Positions 8,028 to 17,622 of a DNA stretch of 64,000 nt are shown here, piece by piece; the stretch's first letter is position 1; every line of letters starts with the position of its first letter. This stretch comes from Sphingomicrobium sp. (GTDB lineage: Bacteria; Pseudomonadota; Alphaproteobacteria; Sphingomonadales; Sphingomonadaceae): assembly GCA_025450755.1 (NCBI GenBank), contig JANWLR010000062.1, forward strand, positions 1-64,000. Direction: 5' to 3'. Made by a program: the position numbers and the translations under genes. A model generated the notes under the pieces. It was not told the DNA's origin. It was given only the letters and a program-made list of their open reading frames with translations, and searched no databases.

Positions 8028-9937
8028 GCTTGCTTCGGCGGAAGCGGTGGCAAGCCGTTGGCTTGACGCCAGGCGGCTTCTTTCCGAGCTTCCCGCTCGG
8101 CGAGAGTACCGCCGATGCTCTGCTCGAATGCCTGGAGCGCGGCGATCGCTTTCGGCTTGTCATAGAGGAAGGTGACCGTGTCGCGGACCAATGGAGCGGC
8201 AACCGCCGCTCCAAATCCGCCGTGCTCGACGATTGTTGCGCATGCGTAGCGCGGATTGTCGAACGGTACGAAGGCCATGAACAGCGAGTGGTCGCGAAGC
8301 TTCCAGGTCGCGCTCGTATAATCGCCGCGTTCGCTTGCGCTCAGATTGTGGGTTTGGGCCGTGCCTGTCTTGCCTGCCATCTGGATGCCGCTGAGGGGCA
8401 GCTTGGCGGTCGCTGCGGTACCATGATCCACCACGCCCCACATGGCCTTACGAATGAAGGCCAAATGATCCTCGTCGACGGCAAGCTGCGTCTGCGGCGC
8501 CACGGGTTTGTTCTTGAGCAGTCGCGGTATTACTCGCTTGCCGGTCGCAAGGCGGCTGGCCATCGTCGCCAGCTGTAGTGGGTTGATGAGAACCATGCCC
8601 TGGCCGATCGACATATTGACGGTGTCGTATCCCTGCCATTTGCGATGATATTTGCGCATCATCCATTCCGGATCGGGAATGGTGCCGTAGCGCTGTGTTT
8701 CGAAGGGCAGGTCAAACTTCTCGCCGAACCCCATCGAGCGAACCATCGGCGAAAGCTTTTCCGCCCCGACGCGAAGACACATGGTGTAGAAATAAACGTC
8801 GCAGCTATGGACGACGGCGGCGTCCATATCGACTGGGCCGTGCCGCTTATCGCAGTGGAAAGTGTGATTTCCCAGTTGAAAGGCGCCGCTGCAATTAACA
8901 ATCTGCTTCCGATCGATGCCGGCATTGAGCAGAGCCAGGGCCATCGACGGCTTGATCGTTGAGCCGGATGGGTAAAGGCTCTCGAGCGCCTTGTCGACGA
9001 GCGGCAGATGGTCGTTGTCCGATAACATCTTCCATTCGTTCTGGCTGATCCCGTCGGAAAAATCATTGGGGTTGAACGAGGGCATCGACGGCATGGCGAG
9101 GATGTCGCCGTTCGTCACGTCCATGACCACCACGGCGGCCGACTGGTCGCCGATGCGCCGCGCCGCATATTCATGAAGGTCGGCGTCAATTGTCAGCTGG
9201 ACCGTGCCGCCACTCCGGTCGGGCTTGGGATCGAGCTCCTTGACCAGCTTGCCGCGCGCAGTGACTTCGACCCGCTGCCCGCCAGGCTCTCCGCGAAGCA
9301 CCGGTTCGAGCGTTTTTTCAAGACCTTCCTTGCCGATCTTCACGCCCGGAATCAGCAGTAGGGGGTTCTTGTTTTCCTTTTCATATTCCGCCGCCGAGGC
9401 AGGCCCGACATAGCCGACCAGCTGGCCGACGGCCGACCCCGCTGGATAGAAACGAGTGAATCCCTGCGATGCGGCGACGCCCGGAAGCTCGGGCATTCGG
9501 ACGGTGATTGCCGCATATTGCTCGTAGGGCACATTGTCGGCAACCGAGACCGGCTGGAACCCGCGCGACTGCGACAACTCGCGGGTGATCCGCTCAACCT
9601 CGTCGGGCGGAAGGTTCAGCAACTGCTGCAACTTCGAGATGATCTGCGGACCGTTGACCAATTGCTGCGGGATCAGGTCGACACGGAAGCTCGCCTTGTT
9701 GATGGCGATCGGCTTGCCATTGCGATCGATGAGCCATCCGCGCCGCGGCGGGACCGGGATCAGCTGAACACGGTTGCTCTCGCTCAGCAGCTGGTATTTT
9801 TCGTTCTGGGCGATCGCGAGCCAGCCCATTCGGCCGACCAGCAATCCCCCGACGGCGGCCTGTGCGCCACCAAGGAGCATCATCCTTCGCGAAAATGTGA
9901 TCGACTGGTGCACGGTCGTGATGCGCATGTGCTTCAT
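8024..9937 (-). CDS. mrdA: Penicillin-binding protein 2, elongation transpeptidase
   Basis: PBP2 cross-links peptidoglycan in the elongasome. I chose the ATG at 9937 because it overlaps the mreD stop as ATGA and GGAGG lies eight bases upstream; an in-frame ATG five codons earlier is possible. The 637-residue protein has one N-terminal membrane helix (about residues 17-35), a pedestal domain and a transpeptidase domain. The active-site motifs are SxxK (YPSGSTIK, near residue 326), SxD/N (HSCD) and KTGT (near residue 523). It is a class B PBP partner of RodA. Confidence 0.96.
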   Translation of the reverse strand: MKHMRITTVHQSITFSRRMMLLGGAQAAVGGLLVGRMGWLAIAQNEKYQLLSESNRVQLIPVPPRRGWLIDRNGKPIAINKASFRVDLIPQQLVNGPQIISKLQQLLNLPPDEVERITRELSQSRGFQPVSVADNVPYEQYAAITVRMPELPGVAASQGFTRFYPAGSAVGQLVGYVGPASAAEYEKENKNPLLLIPGVKIGKEGLEKTLEPVLRGEPGGQRVEVTARGKLVKELDPKPDRSGGTVQLTIDADLHEYAARRIGDQSAAVVVMDVTNGDILAMPSMPSFNPNDFSDGISQNEWKMLSDNDHLPLVDKALESLYPSGSTIKPSMALALLNAGIDRKQIVNCSGAFQLGNHTFHCDKRHGPVDMDAAVVHSCDVYFYTMCLRVGAEKLSPMVRSMGFGEKFDLPFETQRYGTIPDPEWMMRKYHRKWQGYDTVNMSIGQGMVLINPLQLATMASRLATGKRVIPRLLKNKPVAPQTQLAVDEDHLAFIRKAMWGVVDHGTAATAKLPLSGIQMAGKTGTAQTHNLSASERGDYTSATWKLRDHSLFMAFVPFDNPRYACATIVEHGGFGAAVAAPLVRDTVTFLYDKPKAIAALQAFEQSIGGTLAEREARKEAAWRQANGLPPLPPKQA

Positions 9938-10455
9938 CGACCGAGCCTCCACGCATCAATGCGCGAGACAAGCCAGGCGAAAGCGGGAAAGGCACAGACT
10001 GAAATCACGAGCGGCGGCACCATCGCTGCAAACGGCAAAGGTCCTCCGGCAGTTTCAGCGATGCGCCATTGCAGCCATTCGTCGATCGCGATCAGCACCG
10101 CTGCAACCACCCATTCGATCCAGTAATCGCGCCACATCGTGCGGCGATCGATCAGATCGAGCGCCAGCATGGTCGCACTCCACAAAGCTATTGAAAAGCC
10201 TACGGGATAACCGGTGAACAGGTCGTTGACGAAACCCAGCGGCGCCGCCCACCATGCTGGCCAGGGGTCAGCTCGAAGCAGCCGCCATCCGACGAACACG
10301 AGATAACCGAAATCGGGGTACCAGCCGATTGTCGAGACGATCGGCAGGGCGGCGAGGAGCGAGGCCGCAAGCACCGTAACGGCAGGGACATAGACCGCGA
10401 GCGGCCACGGACCCTGTCCAATCCGTCTGGGCGGAGTCAGCGCGGCGCGGACCAT
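9934..10455 (-). CDS. mreD: MreD, rod-shape-determining membrane protein
   Basis: The 173-residue integral membrane protein has about five or six helices, with a conserved polar stretch DLFTGYPVG between helices that is typical of MreD. It links the cytoplasmic MreB filament to periplasmic MreC and to the RodA-PBP2 synthase. The start codon shares a TGATG overlap with the mreC stop, and the gene end overlaps the mrdA start. Its identity rests on both sequence and operon position. Confidence 0.9.
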   Translation of the reverse strand: MVRAALTPPRRIGQGPWPLAVYVPAVTVLAASLLAALPIVSTIGWYPDFGYLVFVGWRLLRADPWPAWWAAPLGFVNDLFTGYPVGFSIALWSATMLALDLIDRRTMWRDYWIEWVVAAVLIAIDEWLQWRIAETAGGPLPFAAMVPPLVISVCAFPAFAWLVSRIDAWRLGR

Positions 10456-11327
10456 CAGGGCCCTTCCGCTGCGGCCGGCTGTGATGCCATCGCCGCCGGC
10501 TCGAATGGTGGCTCGACGATTGCGAAGCTGATCGCTGCCGGATCAGCAAGAGGGAGGGCGATTGCATCGTCGCCCTGCAATTTGACAACATGCGCGATCG
10601 GCACCGACGGCGGGTAAAGACCGCCGGTTCCCGAACTGACGATGATGTCGCCGCGCTTGAACGGGTTGCGACCGACCTCAAGCGGCCGCACGTCGATCGT
10701 GCCGTCGCCTCGGCCCTGGGCGATGACCGGAATCCCGTTCCGCAAGAGGCGCGAGGGCACGATGTTCGCCCTGTCAGAAACCAGCAGAACCCGCGATGCG
10801 AGGGTCCCAGCATCGATAATCCTGCCGACAAGCCCGTCCGCTGAGCGTACCGGCATTCCAACCGCGACGCCATCGCGCGTACCGACCGAAAGGATGGCGA
10901 AACGTCGCGGACTGCTGAAAGAGGAGCCGACGATTCGACCCACGGCGATCGTGCTGCGTTCGTGTTCGCGCAGCTGCAGAGTCGCCTTTAGCTGCTGGTT
11001 TTCCATGAAGATGGCGCGCGCTTCGACCATCCGTTGAAGCATGGCCTTGTTCTGCCGCTTGAGGTCGGCGTTCTGGCGGGCTGCATCCCAATAATTGCCG
11101 GCGCCGGAGAAAACGCCTTTGGTCGTCTCAGTGACTTCATGGAGCGCCCCGGCCACCGGTCCGGTGACGTCGAGCGCCGTGCCCCGCACCGTCTGGAACG
11201 TTTGCGGGGAGACCAGCGACAGACCGAGCAGGATCAGCCCGATGATGATCCCGGCGATGACCGCCAGGAAACTGAAAAACAGCCCGTACTGGGCTCTCCG
11301 CGACCAGCCAGGACGCGCGGTCGCCAC
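10455..11327 (-). CDS. mreC: MreC, periplasmic elongasome scaffold
   Basis: The 290-residue protein starts at GTG, has an N-terminal membrane helix (about residues 15-40), a coiled-coil region (about 80-120, ADLKRQNKAMLQRMVEAR), and then the beta-barrel MreC core with VGRIVGSSFSSPRRF and GDIIVSSGTGGLYPPSVPIAHV. MreC activates PBP2-RodA. The tail is Pro/Ala-rich. The gene lies 15 bases after the mreB stop and is fused by overlap to mreD. Confidence 0.94.
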   Translation of the reverse strand: MATARPGWSRRAQYGLFFSFLAVIAGIIIGLILLGLSLVSPQTFQTVRGTALDVTGPVAGALHEVTETTKGVFSGAGNYWDAARQNADLKRQNKAMLQRMVEARAIFMENQQLKATLQLREHERSTIAVGRIVGSSFSSPRRFAILSVGTRDGVAVGMPVRSADGLVGRIIDAGTLASRVLLVSDRANIVPSRLLRNGIPVIAQGRGDGTIDVRPLEVGRNPFKRGDIIVSSGTGGLYPPSVPIAHVVKLQGDDAIALPLADPAAISFAIVEPPFEPAAMASQPAAAEGP

Positions 11328-11341
11328 CGCTCAGCTCCGCG

Positions 11342-12385
<1,044 letters not shown>

Positions 12386-12537
12386 TTATACCCCGCCTCT
12401 CGAATTGGTTTTGCCAGCCGCCGCGCGCCCACGCGAGCTTAATTCCCGATTGTTCTCAGGCCATTGAATGCAATCTGAATTTTCAGGAAAAATCAGTGCT
12501 TCGCCGGCCCTGTCCGAATGGGCTAGGAACGGTTAAC

Positions 12538-14316
12538 ATGTCAATAAGAAGGCTCCCCCCCGAACTCGTCAATCGCATCGCCGCCGGCGAGGTCGTCGAG
12601 CGGCCCGCAAGTGCCTTGAAAGAATTGGTTGAAAATTCACTCGACTCCGGCGCGAAAGGGGTCGCCATTCGGCTTCATGCCGGCGGCCTCGAGCTTATCG
12701 AGCTGGCCGATGATGGCAGCGGCATGAGCCGCGACGAGATGCGCCTCTCGCTCGAGCGGCATGCGACCTCGAAGCTGTCCGGGGATGCAATCGACCAGGT
12801 CACCAGCTTCGGCTTCCGTGGGGAAGCCTTGCCCTCAATCGCAAGCGTGTCGCGGCTTACGCTCGAGAGCCGGGTCCGCGGCGGTGACGGTTGGCGAATC
12901 GAGATCGACCATGGCCAGGATCTGGGGGAGGGACCGGCGGCGCTTCCCCCGGGCACCCGAATTAGGGTCGAAGGGCTGTTTGACAAGGTACCGGCTCGGC
13001 GGAAGTTCTTGCGTTCGCCGCGAGCGGAATATGCCGCGTGTCTCGATGCCGTGAAGCGGCTCGCCATGGCGCGGAGCGATGTTGCATTCACGCTCGACCA
13101 TGACGGGCGGCGTATCCTGACGCTGCAGCCGTCGCCGCCTCCGGCTCGCGTCGCCGAGCTATTGAGCCACGAGCTGGACCGCCATGGCATCGGCATCGAC
13201 TGCACCCGAAATGGCCTGAGACTCACCGGCGTAATCGGCCTTCCGACGTTCAACCGCGGGGTGGCTGATCAGCAATTTCTGTTTGTGAATTCACGGCCGG
13301 TGAAGGACAGGTTACTGGTCGGGGCGCTAAGAGCAGCCTTTCGCGACCTGATCGCCCGCGACCGGCATCCAATTGCTGCTCTGTTCCTCGACATCCCGCT
13401 CAGCGAAGTGGACGTCAACGTCCATCCAGCCAAAACCGAGGTGCGGTTTCGCGATCCTGCCGAAGTACGCGGCCTCATCATTGGCGGCCTGCGACGGGCA
13501 TTGGACGAGGAAAGCCAGCGGAGCGCCGCGCGCGAGCAGGCAGCAGCGCCGGTCATGTGGACGACCAGCGAGAGCTTCCCCTCCCTGGCCGGGGAGCGGA
13601 CAGCCGAACCTAGCGTGACAGGGGTGGGTCTCGCGCATACCCTCCCCTCAATCCCCACGGTCATCAGGGAGGGAAGGGCCCTCTTCGAACTTGCTCCCGC
13701 CGCTCGCGCCGAGCCTGCGGTCGAGCCCATTTCGGCCTACCCGCTGGGAGTAGCGCGCGGACAAGTCGCTGCCACCTACATCGTTGCCGAAACCGAAGAC
13801 GGATTGATTATTGTGGATCAGCATGCTGCGCACGAACGGCTGGTCCTCGAGCGTCTGCGCGCTGCACGCGAGGGCGCATCGACCGCAGGTCAGGCGCTTC
13901 TTATTCCGGAAGTAGTCGAGCTCGAAGAGCCGGACTGCGATCGTCTCGAGAGTTGCGCTTCCGACCTGGAGTCGATGGGTCTTGAACTGGAGCGATTCGG
14001 ACCGACGAGCATGTTGGTTCGCTCGGTTCCGGCTGCGCTCGGCAAGACGGACGCGGCAGCATTGCTTGCCGATATGGCGGCCGAAATCGCCGAGCTCGGT
14101 GGTCCGCTGAGCCTGCGCGACAAGCTGGATCGCGTCGCGGCGACGATCGCCTGCCACGGCTCCGTCCGGGCGGGCCGAATCCTTTCGATCGCGGAGATGA
14201 ATGCGCTCCTGCGCGAGATGGAGGTCACGCCGAGATCGGGGCAATGCAATCATGGCCGGCCGACATGGGTGAAGCTCGGGCATGCCGAGATCGAAAAGCT
14301 GTTCGGCCGAAGATAG
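12538..14316 (+). CDS. mutL: DNA mismatch repair protein MutL (endonuclease type)
   Basis: MutL couples MutS mismatch recognition to strand removal. The ATG at 12538 follows AGGA at nine bases and gives the standard N-terminus MSIRRLPPELVNRIAAGEV; an in-frame ATG 14 codons upstream is less likely. The GHKL ATPase motifs are ELVENSLDSGA (about residue 33), DDGSGM and GFRGEAL. The C-terminal domain has the metal-binding endonuclease motif DQHAAHERLVLE and the CNHGRPTW motif, so this MutL should nick DNA itself, as in bacteria without MutH. Length is 592 residues. Confidence 0.96.
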   Translation: MSIRRLPPELVNRIAAGEVVERPASALKELVENSLDSGAKGVAIRLHAGGLELIELADDGSGMSRDEMRLSLERHATSKLSGDAIDQVTSFGFRGEALPSIASVSRLTLESRVRGGDGWRIEIDHGQDLGEGPAALPPGTRIRVEGLFDKVPARRKFLRSPRAEYAACLDAVKRLAMARSDVAFTLDHDGRRILTLQPSPPPARVAELLSHELDRHGIGIDCTRNGLRLTGVIGLPTFNRGVADQQFLFVNSRPVKDRLLVGALRAAFRDLIARDRHPIAALFLDIPLSEVDVNVHPAKTEVRFRDPAEVRGLIIGGLRRALDEESQRSAAREQAAAPVMWTTSESFPSLAGERTAEPSVTGVGLAHTLPSIPTVIREGRALFELAPAARAEPAVEPISAYPLGVARGQVAATYIVAETEDGLIIVDQHAAHERLVLERLRAAREGASTAGQALLIPEVVELEEPDCDRLESCASDLESMGLELERFGPTSMLVRSVPAALGKTDAAALLADMAAEIAELGGPLSLRDKLDRVAATIACHGSVRAGRILSIAEMNALLREMEVTPRSGQCNHGRPTWVKLGHAEIEKLFGRR

Positions 14317-14349
14317 CTTGCTCGAAAGCTTTCCATTGGTAAGGACGTT

Positions 14350-14404
14350 ATGAAGGGAATGGGGTCTCCCGTTTAACCGCCGATCGGCTGATGGCTCCTA
14401 CAGG
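14350..14404 (+). promoter_or_regulatory. Fluoride riboswitch (crcB RNA motif)
   Basis: The leader of crcB carries the hallmarks of the fluoride aptamer. One stem is GGGA (14355-14358) pairing with TCCC (14367-14370) across an ATGGGGTC loop. TTAACC follows, then a short hairpin GCC-GATC-GGC. Directly after it is the conserved 3' segment CTGATGGCTCCTACAG (14388-14403). The loop GGGG can pair with CTCC of the 3' segment to form the pseudoknot. The layout matches the Pseudomonas syringae and Thermotoga aptamers as I remember them. The AGGGGG ribosome site lies about 20 bases downstream, so control of translation or of early termination is plausible. Genes served: crcB and ppa. Confidence 0.85.
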
Positions 14405-14429
14405 CGCAGTCGTGCAGCAGTAGGGGGTT

Positions 14430-14813
14430 ATGCTTTACCTAATCGTCTTCATCGGAGCTGGAATCGGCGGCGCGCTTCGCCATGGCGTCAATGTCGGTGC
14501 AACGAAGCTATTCGGCTACGGATTCCCGTTCGGCACCTTCATCGTGAACGTAATCGGCTCGTTCGCTATGGGCCTACTTGCAGGTTTCTTTGCTTATCGA
14601 GCCGGCATTCCGCAGCACGTTCGGCTATTCCTCACGACCGGCATTCTCGGCGGTTTCACGACCTTTTCGACATTTTCTCTGGACGCTGCGCTGCTCATCG
14701 AACGGCATTCATTTGGCGCTGCCGCCGGATATCTCGTCGGCTCGGTCGCAGCAGGACTTGCTGCATTGTTCTTCGGTCTGGCGGTGTTTAGGAGCGCCGG
14801 TCACGTGCCATGA
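14430..14813 (+). CDS. crcB: Fluoride exporter FluC/CrcB
   Basis: The protein is a dual-topology fluoride channel of 127 residues with four membrane helices. The family signatures GGALRHGVN near the start, FGTFIVNVIGSF in helix 2 and TTGILGGFTTFSTFS in helix 3 are all present; the last holds the phenylalanine-box and threonine residues of the pore. It is a single gene, so it should work as a homodimer. A fluoride riboswitch lies immediately upstream, and its stop overlaps the ppa start as ATGA. Confidence 0.95.
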   Translation: MLYLIVFIGAGIGGALRHGVNVGATKLFGYGFPFGTFIVNVIGSFAMGLLAGFFAYRAGIPQHVRLFLTTGILGGFTTFSTFSLDAALLIERHSFGAAAGYLVGSVAAGLAALFFGLAVFRSAGHVP

Positions 14814-15355
14814 ATATCGAACTCATCCCAGCCGGGAACAATCCCCCCGAAAACATCAATGTCATCATCGAGGTCCCGGTTGGGGGGGAGCCGGTGAAGT
14901 ACGAATTCGACAAGAAGTCGGGAGCGCTCTTCGTCGACCGGATCCTTCATACGCCAATGCGCTACCCGGCGAACTATGGCTTCGTCCCCCATACTTTGTC
15001 GCCCGACGGCGATCCCCTCGACGCGCTGGTGATCGCGCGCTCGCCCTTCGTCCCTGGGTGTGTTGTGCGCGCCCGCCCGATCGGAGTTCTGCATCTCGAG
15101 GATGAGCACGGTGGTGACGAGAAGCTGATCTGCGTCCCGATCGATTCAACCTTCCCTTATTATTCCGACGTCGGTGAGCGGCAGGACCTGCCGTCGATCG
15201 TCCTCCAGCAGATCGAACATTTCTTCACCCACTATAAGGACCTCGAAAAGGAAAAGTGGGTGCGCGTCGGTCACTGGGGCGACGCCGCTGATGCGCGGCA
15301 GATCGTCGATGAGGCAATCAAGCGCGCGCAGCACGCCCTGGCTGGTACAGTCTGA
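14810..15355 (+). CDS. ppa: Inorganic pyrophosphatase
   Basis: The enzyme hydrolyses pyrophosphate to phosphate and so drives biosynthetic reactions. The 181-residue protein is a family I soluble pyrophosphatase, with YEFDKKSGALFVDRIL, YPANYGFVPHT and the metal-binding motif DGDPLDALV. The ATG overlaps the crcB stop by four bases, so the two are translationally coupled and lie behind the fluoride riboswitch. Fluoride is a classical inhibitor of this enzyme, which makes the pairing functionally coherent. Confidence 0.96.
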   Translation: MNIELIPAGNNPPENINVIIEVPVGGEPVKYEFDKKSGALFVDRILHTPMRYPANYGFVPHTLSPDGDPLDALVIARSPFVPGCVVRARPIGVLHLEDEHGGDEKLICVPIDSTFPYYSDVGERQDLPSIVLQQIEHFFTHYKDLEKEKWVRVGHWGDAADARQIVDEAIKRAQHALAGTV

Positions 15356-15410
15356 CACGACTTTTACGGGCGTTTTTGGTAAGGCATTCCGATTGAAGAG
15401 GAGGCGCGCC

Positions 15411-15590
15411 ATGGCCGCGCACGACAGAATCTATTTTGCTCAACGGGCGGCGGAAGAGCAGGAGGCGGCGATAGCCGCGTCGGATCCGAGTGTTGCGGAA
15501 GCGCACCGCAAATTACAGCGCGTCTACCTCGAGCGCGCCAGCGTTGGCGATCGACAAGCTGACGTTTCTTCCCCTGCCGATTCCGACTGA
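15411..15590 (+). CDS. Small conserved-looking hypothetical protein
   Basis: The 59-residue product (MAAHDRIYFAQRAAEEQEAA...) is hydrophilic and mostly helical. A strong ribosome site (AGAGGAGG) precedes the ATG by about seven bases. It resembles the short proteins, with YFxxRAxxExxxA and HxxLxxxYxxR segments, that occur widely in sphingomonads. It has no membrane segment or signal and its role is unknown. It follows ppa by about 55 bases and could be co-transcribed. Confidence 0.7.
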   Translation: MAAHDRIYFAQRAAEEQEAAIAASDPSVAEAHRKLQRVYLERASVGDRQADVSSPADSD

Positions 15591-15755
15591 ATTTCGTTCT
15601 TCCGGGCCTCTTGGACAGTGGTTTTGTTGTCACGGTGGGCCGAGAATCGTTCGTTAATAGCGCTGTTTTGCGGCTTGGTTTGTGGCGATTGGCGCAAAAT
15701 TGTCACATACGACCTTCGCTTTCCGGTCGCTTACGACCCAAAAGGAGGATGTCTG

Positions 15756-16568
15756 GTGAGAAAGCTTTTTATTCTTGGTGCGCTGTGCACCACGGCGCTT
15801 GTCGCGTCGCCCGCCTTTGCCGAAGCGCCCACGGGCCTTCGCATTGAAGGTCTGGTTGGCTTCGACAAGCTGATCAAGAAAGACAATGTTTTCTCAGACC
15901 AAGCTGCTGGGACCTATGATTTCGGCCGCATGTTCGACACGTCGCTCGTTTATGGTGGACGCGTCGGGTACGATTTTGGCTTTGGCGGTTTCGCGCTTGG
16001 CGTCGACGGCGAGGTGACCAACACCAGTGCCGAAGACATCAAGGTGGTCAACTCGCTTACCACCGGCTTGCGTCGCCGGTTCAGCTACAAGGGCGGTATC
16101 GACCTGTACGCAGGCGTGCGCGCTACGGCTGCGATTAGCGACAATATCGATGCATATGTGCTGGGCGGTTATACCAACCTGCACCTGAAAGAGCGTTTGT
16201 ATGACGTCGATCTTGCTGATGCGACCGACTTGACGCTGCTCGAATCGAACAACCATTCGCGTGGCGGCTGGCGCGTAGGTGCCGGCCTTCACTTTGGTGA
16301 CGGCCACTGGTTCGGCGGTCCCGAATATCGCTACTCGCATTACAGCGGCGGCTACACCCGCAGTCAGTTCCTGCTGACGGCTGGCTATCGCTTCTTCACC
16401 GTGGCGCCTCCGCCTCCGCCTCCGCCGCCTCCGCCGCCTCCGCCGCCTCCGCCGCCACCCGCGACGCAGACGTGCCCGGACGGATCGGTGATTTTGGCGA
16501 CGGCGACGTGTCCGGCTCCGCCGCCTCCGCCTCCGCCTCCGCCTCCGGCGCCAGAGCGCGGCCTCTAA
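15756..16568 (+). CDS. Outer-membrane beta-barrel protein with polyproline tail
   Basis: The GTG at 15756 follows AAAGGAGG and gives a perfect signal peptide (MRKLFILGALCTTALVASPAFA). Residues about 25-210 form an eight-strand OmpA/OprF-like barrel with alternating hydrophobic residues and aromatic strand ends, for example GGPEYRYSHYSGG and LLTAGYRFF. After the barrel come 18 consecutive prolines, the segment ATQTCPDGSVILATATCPA, another ten prolines and a short end (APERGL). Usual relatives carry a peptidoglycan-binding OmpA domain after the proline linker, but here a stop and a strong terminator follow. The tail is therefore either a deliberate anchorless form or a truncation. Two cysteines in the tail could form a disulphide. 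Confidence 0.85.
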   Translation: MRKLFILGALCTTALVASPAFAEAPTGLRIEGLVGFDKLIKKDNVFSDQAAGTYDFGRMFDTSLVYGGRVGYDFGFGGFALGVDGEVTNTSAEDIKVVNSLTTGLRRRFSYKGGIDLYAGVRATAAISDNIDAYVLGGYTNLHLKERLYDVDLADATDLTLLESNNHSRGGWRVGAGLHFGDGHWFGGPEYRYSHYSGGYTRSQFLLTAGYRFFTVAPPPPPPPPPPPPPPPPPPATQTCPDGSVILATATCPAPPPPPPPPPPAPERGL

Positions 16569-16593
16569 GACGGCAGCTGGTTCTGAATGATCG

Positions 16594-16626
16594 AGGGCGT
16601 CGCGGCAGTGCCGCGGCGCCCTTTTT
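16594..16626 (+). terminator. Rho-independent terminator
   Basis: The hairpin AGGGCGTCGCGGC / GCCGCGGCGCCCT has a three-base AGT loop and one internal mismatch, and is followed by TTTTT. It lies 26 bases after the barrel-protein stop and just before the end of the convergent ilvC. Confidence 0.9.
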
Positions 16627-16640
16627 CATGCGACGTTGTT

Positions 16641-17612
16641 TCAGCTACGCGAATGTAGTTGCTCGAAGACCTGCTCCAGCAGCTGGCGCCGCCCGAACTC
16701 GCGTGCGTTCCGCAGTCGAGGGTAGCCGCTCAACTCTTCGTTCGTCAGCTGTTCGGCAAAATTGCCGGCGCGAACCTCGGCAAGGACTTCGGCCATACGC
16801 TCGCGCACACCGTCATCGATGATCCGCCGGCCGCCGAGGAGTGCGCCAAGCTCGGCGGTGTTGGAGATCGCCTCGCGCATGCCTGCGATCCCACGCTCCT
16901 CGATCAGCTCGGCAATGAGCTTCAGCTCGCCGACGCACTCGAGATAGGCCAGTTCGGGCGACACGCCGCCTGCAACGAGCGTCTCGAACCCCGCTATCAG
17001 AAGCTCCGGCACCGCACCCCAGACCACCGCCTGCTCATTGAAAAGGTCGGCTTCCGCTTCCTCGGCAAAGGTCGAGGCGATCAAACCTGCCCGGCCACAG
17101 CCGATCGCTCGGCCGTAGGCGAGCGCGACGCTTTTCGCGCAGCCGGTCGCGTCCTGTTCGACCGCCCAGACCGCGATCATGCCCTTTCCCTGCAGGTAGA
17201 GCGAACGAAGCGCCGTGCCCGGACCTTTGGGCGCGACCAGGATCACGTCGAGGTCGGGTCTCGGTTTCACTAGGCCGAAGCGCACCGACAGCCCATGGCT
17301 GAAGCCCAGCGCGGCGCCATAACGCAGCTTCGTCTCGATCTCGCGATAGAGCGCGGAGTGCGTTTCGTCGGGTGCGAGCATCACGACCAGATCTGCCGAA
17401 GAGACGGCGTCCTCCACAAGCGCCGTTCGCAGGCCAGCGGCTTCGACCTCGACGGCCGTTCCTGACCCGCCGCGAAGGCCGACAACCACGTCGATCCCGC
17501 TGTCGCGCAGATTCAGGGCTTGCGCGCGTCCCTGATTGCCGTAGCCGAGGATCGCGACCCGTTTGCTTTCGAGAGGAGCGGAGTCGATGTCGGCGTCGCG
17601 GAGCATTTCCAT
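16641..17612 (-). CDS. ilvC: Ketol-acid reductoisomerase, divergent class I
   Basis: This enzyme isomerises and reduces acetolactate in valine, leucine and isoleucine synthesis. The 323-residue protein has the Rossmann motif GYGNQGRAQALNLRDSG, the PKGPG motif and metal-ligand motifs EEAEADLFNEQ and LECVGELK. It also has the ISNTAELG signature. Overall similarity to typical IlvC looks low: HGLSVRF replaces HGLNVHF, and there is a changed C-terminus. No ilvB or ilvH is near. The ATG at 17612 is ten bases after the miaA stop, so the two form one minus-strand unit. It may be the only IlvC or a specialised paralogue. Confidence 0.8.
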   Translation of the reverse strand: MEMLRDADIDSAPLESKRVAILGYGNQGRAQALNLRDSGIDVVVGLRGGSGTAVEVEAAGLRTALVEDAVSSADLVVMLAPDETHSALYREIETKLRYGAALGFSHGLSVRFGLVKPRPDLDVILVAPKGPGTALRSLYLQGKGMIAVWAVEQDATGCAKSVALAYGRAIGCGRAGLIASTFAEEAEADLFNEQAVVWGAVPELLIAGFETLVAGGVSPELAYLECVGELKLIAELIEERGIAGMREAISNTAELGALLGGRRIIDDGVRERMAEVLAEVRAGNFAEQLTNEELSGYPRLRNAREFGRRQLLEQVFEQLHSRS

Positions 17613-17622
17613 CGGGCGCGAC

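Noticed and set aside
16410-16560. Tandem CCTCCG units that could suggest a repeat array or CRISPR-like structure
   Set aside because: They encode the proline runs of the barrel protein in frame, and there are no unique spacers.
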